Part shown: positions 5,764-8,602 of the stretch, in pieces | Layout of the letters: the number at the start of each line of letters is the position of its first letter | How positions within the stretch are numbered: position 1 is the first letter of the stretch | NCBI GenBank assembly: GCA_934668285.1 | Contig: CAKUNB010000065.1 | Span: 1-8,602 of the forward strand | Source of the DNA: an uncultured Oscillospiraceae bacterium | GTDB lineage: Bacteria; Bacillota; Clostridia; Oscillospirales; Oscillospiraceae | DNA: 8,602 nt | Direction of reading: 5' to 3' | Notes under the pieces: model-generated | Told to the model about the DNA's origin: nothing | Seen by the model: the letters and a program-made list of their open reading frames with translations, nothing else | Database searches by the model: none | Made by a program: the position numbers and the translations under genes

Positions 5764-6000
5764 ATGGCTATGAACGATAAGGCTCGTCCGCGCAAGCGCA
5801 AGAAGGTTTGTAACTTCTGCGTCGACAAGGCTACGAGCATTGACTTCAAGGATTCCGCGAAGCTCCGCCGTTATACGTCCGAGCGCGGAAAGATCCTGCC
5901 CCGCCGCACGACCGGTACCTGCGCCGAGCATCAGCGCCAGCTGACCATCGCCATCAAGCGCGCCCGTCAGATCGCCCTGCTGCCCTACGTCGCAGACTGA
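5764..6000 (+). CDS. rpsR: 30S ribosomal protein bS18, Cys-containing form
   Basis: This 78-residue protein pairs with bS6 on the 30S platform. The basic N-terminus (KARPRKRKK) is followed by C16-x2-C19 in [10 protein letters not shown], the core [21 protein letters not shown], and C53-x2-H56 in [11 protein letters not shown]. The three Cys and one His can form a zinc site, as in the Cys-containing (C+) form of bS18, whereas zinc-sparing copies lack these residues. The ATG at 5764 has GGAGG (5750-5754) 9 bases upstream. A second in-frame ATG two codons later is less well spaced. The gap from ssb is 53 bases with no terminator or promoter that I can see, so it is co-transcribed. It is the last gene of the operon. 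Confidence 0.97.
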   Translation: MAMNDKARPRKRKKVCNFCVDKATSIDFKDSAKLRRYTSERGKILPRRTTGTCAEHQRQLTIAIKRARQIALLPYVAD

Positions 6001-6017
6001 TCCAAATCAAAACAGAA

Positions 6018-6053
6018 CCGCCCCGCGAGAAAACTTCTCGCGGGGCGGGTTTT
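6018..6053 (+). terminator. Strong intrinsic terminator of rpsF-ssb-rpsR
   Basis: CCGCCCCGCGAGAA (6018-6031) and TTCTCGCGGGGCGG (6035-6048) form a perfect 14-bp GC-rich stem with a 3-base loop, followed by GGTTTTTGTTTG. It starts 18 bases after the rpsR stop. On the - strand the stem is followed by TTCTGTTTTGATTT, so it may also stop transcription of the ABC transporter from the right. Confidence 0.95.
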
Positions 6054-6062
6054 TGTTTGTCA

Positions 6063-6142
6063 ACGGACAGGAGCCGTCCGTGCGTCGCAGGCGCAGTAGT
6101 AAAATCGAAGGTGCCTGCACGGGCCGATGGAGGCATCGGCCC
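6063..6142. repeat. Cluster of three small palindromes in the rpsR-permease spacer
   Basis: Three inverted repeats lie in a row. ACGGAC/GTCCGT pairs at 6063-6068 and 6076-6081. GCAGGCGC/GTGCCTGC pairs at 6087-6094 and 6111-6118, with one G-T pair. GGGCCGATG/CATCGGCCC, a perfect 9 bp around loop GAGG, lies at 6121-6142. The last one, with its flanking GTAGGGG on the - strand, looks like the dispersed TAGGGGC(n) hairpin repeats common in gut Clostridia genomes (from memory). None has a T tract. Confidence 0.5.
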
Positions 6143-6163
6143 CTACGCATAAGGGGACTGCGT

Positions 6164-7852
6164 TCAAGTGAGGGATTGCAGGTAGCGGACGGTGTTTTGG
6201 GCTTCTTGGGGGATGGGGAGGTAGAATTCTGCGGCGCTACTGTCGGTGCGGGGTGGGGTGACCCAGAGGCCGTAGAGGCTGTCCTTGTCCGCAAAGGCGC
6301 GGAGATTCCCCTCCTGCGCGTCACGCACGATCGCCTCGCTGAGGGCGCGAATCTCGTCGGTATTGAGCGCGCGGCTGTCGATTTCCTTGCCGCTGAGCAT
6401 CACGGCGGCGGAATTTTCAATGTGCAGGCCCGCAAAATAGGCCGTGTTGAGGTCGGGACGGCTGCTCAGAGCTTGCAGCTGCTGCCGTGCCGCGCTGTCG
6501 ATGTCATACCCGCTAAAGTTATAGGTGCGCTCAAGGGTCGAGCCGTCCCGCAGGCGGTAGGTCAGGCGCAGGCGCTGCGCATAGGGACGGGTGCTGTCCA
6601 CCGCACCGGCCTTGAAGGCAGCGATCAGAGCGCCGTGAATCTCGCGCATCGCGTCGATATCCTCCGGCGAAGTCAGGGTGATGGAGCCGCTATAATAGTC
6701 CTCGGCGTACTCAAGGGAGGCGATCTCCTCCGTCTCCGGCACGCGCCGGACGACGCCAAACACGTCAAACCGGACGGCGCTCAGCCCCAGCACGACGGCA
6801 AGCGCAAAGCACCCAAAACCAAGCCACGCCCGCCCGCGGAAGACGCGGGCGCTCCGTTTGAGCATCATCTCCGCGCCGAAGTAGCCGAAAAAGCCGCCGA
6901 GGAGCAGGAAAATCAGCGTCGGAAGGATGCGGCGGTTGAGGTACACCGTGCCGTAGGTGACACCGGCGGCCAGAAGGCCGATGCACAGCGCGCCCGCCAG
7001 CGCCAGCGCGTATTTGAACACCGGCCGCAGGAACGGGAAGGCCACGGCCTCGCCGCAGTTTTCCAGCTGGCGCTTACGGTAGAGCAGCCACGCGAGCGCG
7101 AGCATCAGCACGCCGCCAAGCGCAATAGCGCCGAGGTAGAGCCAGATCATCCGTTCCGTCGCGTCCCCGCCGAACAGGACGCGCTCCGTCAGCAGCACCA
7201 CCGGCGAGAGGTACTCGGCAAAGCCGAGCGTCAGGGTGCAGCCGTAGAGCAGCGGCTCGAGCAGCAGCTCCAGCAGGAACGTCAGTAGCACCGCCGCAAA
7301 ATTCAGAATGCAGTAGCGCAGGACGGCGTTGACCAGCTTGCCCGCCGTGTGCATGCACAGGACGGCGAGGCCGAAGAGGAACAGGTATTCCAGCGTGACG
7401 ACCGCGTAGCCCTTTGCCAGCGCGGCCAGCGCCGCCCAGCCGTAGGCAGGGAGCAGCACCAGCGCGTTGAGGAGCGTCAGCGCCAGCCACGGCGCGAGCG
7501 AAAACAGCAGGCCGCTGACCAGATTCGTGCGGAACAGGACGCCGCGCGTGACAGGGAAGGCGTGGAGCATGTAGGCGCTGCGCGTTTTGTTCAGGTAGCC
7601 GAAGCAGAAGCCCGCGCTGAGGATTGCATAAGACAGCTGCGTCCACAGGCCCGCGCTCAGATAGTACTGCGTAATGCGCGGGGAATCGGCCAGCGCGGCG
7701 GAATCCGTATAGGCATTGAGGGCGCGCAGCGCGTTGAGCGGCAGGAAAACCGTCAGCAGCAGCGCCACCGAGTAAAACGTCCACAGCGGCCAGCAGCGCG
7801 TGAGATTCTTGCGCAGCAGCGCGGGATTACAGAAGGATGTTTTTGACGTCAT
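6164..7852 (-). CDS. ABC transporter permease with C-terminal extracytoplasmic domain
   Basis: This 562-residue membrane protein is rich in hydrophobic helices over about residues 20-370: one near 20-45, several between 75 and 220, two near 240-275, and three near 295-370. After the last helix (about residue 355-370) a hydrophilic region of about 190 residues follows to the end, rich in acidic and aromatic residues and probably outside the membrane. This resembles permeases paired with YtrB-like ATPases in Clostridia, whose substrates are mostly unknown (some are linked to antibiotic or cell-envelope stress). I choose the ATG at 7852 because GGAGGT (7865-7860) sits 7 bases upstream; a GTG at 7861 overlaps that ribosome site. 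It overlaps the ATPase gene by 26 bases, so the two are coupled. The substrate cannot be told from sequence. Confidence 0.85.
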   Translation of the reverse strand: MTSKTSFCNPALLRKNLTRCWPLWTFYSVALLLTVFLPLNALRALNAYTDSAALADSPRITQYYLSAGLWTQLSYAILSAGFCFGYLNKTRSAYMLHAFPVTRGVLFRTNLVSGLLFSLAPWLALTLLNALVLLPAYGWAALAALAKGYAVVTLEYLFLFGLAVLCMHTAGKLVNAVLRYCILNFAAVLLTFLLELLLEPLLYGCTLTLGFAEYLSPVVLLTERVLFGGDATERMIWLYLGAIALGGVLMLALAWLLYRKRQLENCGEAVAFPFLRPVFKYALALAGALCIGLLAAGVTYGTVYLNRRILPTLIFLLLGGFFGYFGAEMMLKRSARVFRGRAWLGFGCFALAVVLGLSAVRFDVFGVVRRVPETEEIASLEYAEDYYSGSITLTSPEDIDAMREIHGALIAAFKAGAVDSTRPYAQRLRLTYRLRDGSTLERTYNFSGYDIDSAARQQLQALSSRPDLNTAYFAGLHIENSAAVMLSGKEIDSRALNTDEIRALSEAIVRDAQEGNLRAFADKDSLYGLWVTPPRTDSSAAEFYLPIPQEAQNTVRYLQSLT

Positions 7853-8602
7853 AGTCTGCACCTCCCAGCTCGTAAACGAAGATTTCCTCCAGCGTCAGCG
7901 GTACGAGATCGAAGAAGATCGGACTGACGGAGTTGAGCGTCGCGTTGATCTCGTCCTGACCGCCGCGCAGGATCAGGGTCTGGATTTTGCCGCTGCTGCT
8001 GTGGTGCAGCACGTCAAGCGGCGCGGGGACGTCGGTTCCCTCGCGGAAAACGACCTGTGCTTTGACAATGTTGCCCTGCAGCTCCGAGAGGCTGCGCTCG
8101 AGCAGGAGCTGCCCGTGGTGCAGGATGCCAACATGGTCGCACACGTCCTCCAGCTCGCGCAGGTTGTGCGAGGACACCAGCACCGTCGTGCCGCGCTCGG
8201 CAACGTCCTGCAGAATCAGGCTCCACACCTGCCGCCGCATGACGGGGTCAAGGCCGTCGACCGGCTCGTCGAGCACCAGCACGTCCGGCCGCGTGCAGAT
8301 GGAGAGCAAAAACGCCGCCTGCTTCTGCATGCCCTTGGAAAAGCGCCGGATGGGCAGCCGGTCGTCGAGCACGAAGGCCTTGCGGACGCGGGCATAGCGG
8401 CTTTGGTCGAAGGTGGGGTACAGGCCGGCATACAGCCGCACCATGTCCCGCAGATTAGAGGAGTTGTAGTAAAAAATATCGTCGGGGATGAAGGAAAGGC
8501 GGGCCTTGACGGCGATGTTTTCATAAACCGGTTGCCCGTCGATGGTGATCGAGCCGCCGTCGGGGCGGAACACGCCGGTCAGCAGGCGCAGAAGGGTGGA
8601 TT
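7827..8602 (-). CDS. ABC transporter ATP-binding protein (YtrB-like), 5' end outside the window
   Basis: The frame is open to the right edge, where the last visible codons read (K)STLLRLLTGVFRPDGG, the end of the Walker A motif and its helix. The two bases left over at the edge fit a Lys codon. About the first 40 residues are missing. The rest shows a Q-loop region around SFIPDDIFYYN, a variant signature RFSKGMQKQ, Walker B VLVLDEPVDGLDP and the switch histidine in VSSHNLRELED. The C-terminal ~90 residues form a divergent tail ending near EEIFVYELGG. All catalytic motifs that are in view are intact. The protein energises the overlapping permease. In similar Clostridial operons a GntR-type repressor gene often lies just upstream; that region is outside this window. 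Confidence 0.93.
   Translation of the reverse strand, partial: STLLRLLTGVFRPDGGSITIDGQPVYENIAVKARLSFIPDDIFYYNSSNLRDMVRLYAGLYPTFDQSRYARVRKAFVLDDRLPIRRFSKGMQKQAAFLLSICTRPDVLVLDEPVDGLDPVMRRQVWSLILQDVAERGTTVLVSSHNLRELEDVCDHVGILHHGQLLLERSLSELQGNIVKAQVVFREGTDVPAPLDVLHHSSSGKIQTLILRGGQDEINATLNSVSPIFFDLVPLTLEEIFVYELGGADYDVKNILL

Noticed and set aside
4748..5764. 338-residue - strand frame opposite rpsF and ssb
   Set aside because: Both genes on the + strand are certain; this frame has no start signal or domain.
6053..7288. 411-residue + strand frame opposite the permease
   Set aside because: Starts within the spacer just past the rpsR terminator, has no ribosome site, and is rich in Arg/Glu/Gln as expected for the reverse of a hydrophobic membrane gene.
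8336..8362. Variant ABC signature SKGMQ as a sign of an inactive ATPase
   Set aside because: This variant is common in YtrB-like ATPases, and Walker B and the switch histidine are intact.

Overview
The window looks like chromosomal DNA of a GC-rich member of the class Clostridia, probably an Oscillospiraceae/Ruminococcaceae-type gut anaerobe. This placement is inferred from gene content and order only: rpsF-ssb-rpsR, cdaA-cdaR, a DUF3343/class V aminotransferase pair, and DUF4282 and DUF5685 families. No marker gene fixes the genus.

Layout, left to right. Positions 1-~336 carry the C-terminal part of a DUF4282 membrane protein on the + strand, cut by the window edge. At about 325-350 it runs head-on into the first ~30 codons of a DUF5685-type gene on the - strand, so both genes are broken at one junction. 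Positions 2984-432 then hold a - strand operon read right to left from a good sigma-A promoter (TTGCTA-17-TATAAT): cdaA (c-di-AMP synthase), cdaR (its YbbR-domain regulator, split by one in-frame TAA), an RseC-family membrane protein with a Cys cluster, and the DUF5685 start. The genes are packed with short overlaps or gaps of a few bases. Positions 4389-3029 hold a second - strand unit, a small DUF3343 (Se/S-carrier-like) protein and a SufS-like cysteine desulfurase, coupled by a 4-base ATGA overlap.

The 508-base gap 4390-4897 has no gene. It holds an AT-rich candidate promoter with an 11-bp-period direct repeat, an orphan terminator-like hairpin, two palindromic repeat elements of dispersed-repeat type, and the strong rpsF promoter (TTGACA-17-TAAAAT) with a structured leader. 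The + strand operon rpsF-ssb-rpsR (4898-6000) ends in a very strong intrinsic terminator at 6018-6053. After a palindrome-rich spacer (6061-6145), 6164-8602 holds a - strand ABC transporter: a large permease with an extracytoplasmic C-terminal region, overlapping an ATPase cut by the right window edge.

How the genes connect: CdaA/CdaR make and control the second messenger c-di-AMP; the DUF3343/desulfurase pair likely mobilises sulfur or selenium; the rpsF operon supplies two 30S proteins and SSB. I see no CRISPR array, tRNA, rRNA, prophage or transposase gene. Most of the window is ordinary core genome. The points most worth checking are the nonsense codon in cdaR, the junction near 340, and the non-coding structures in 4450-4870.
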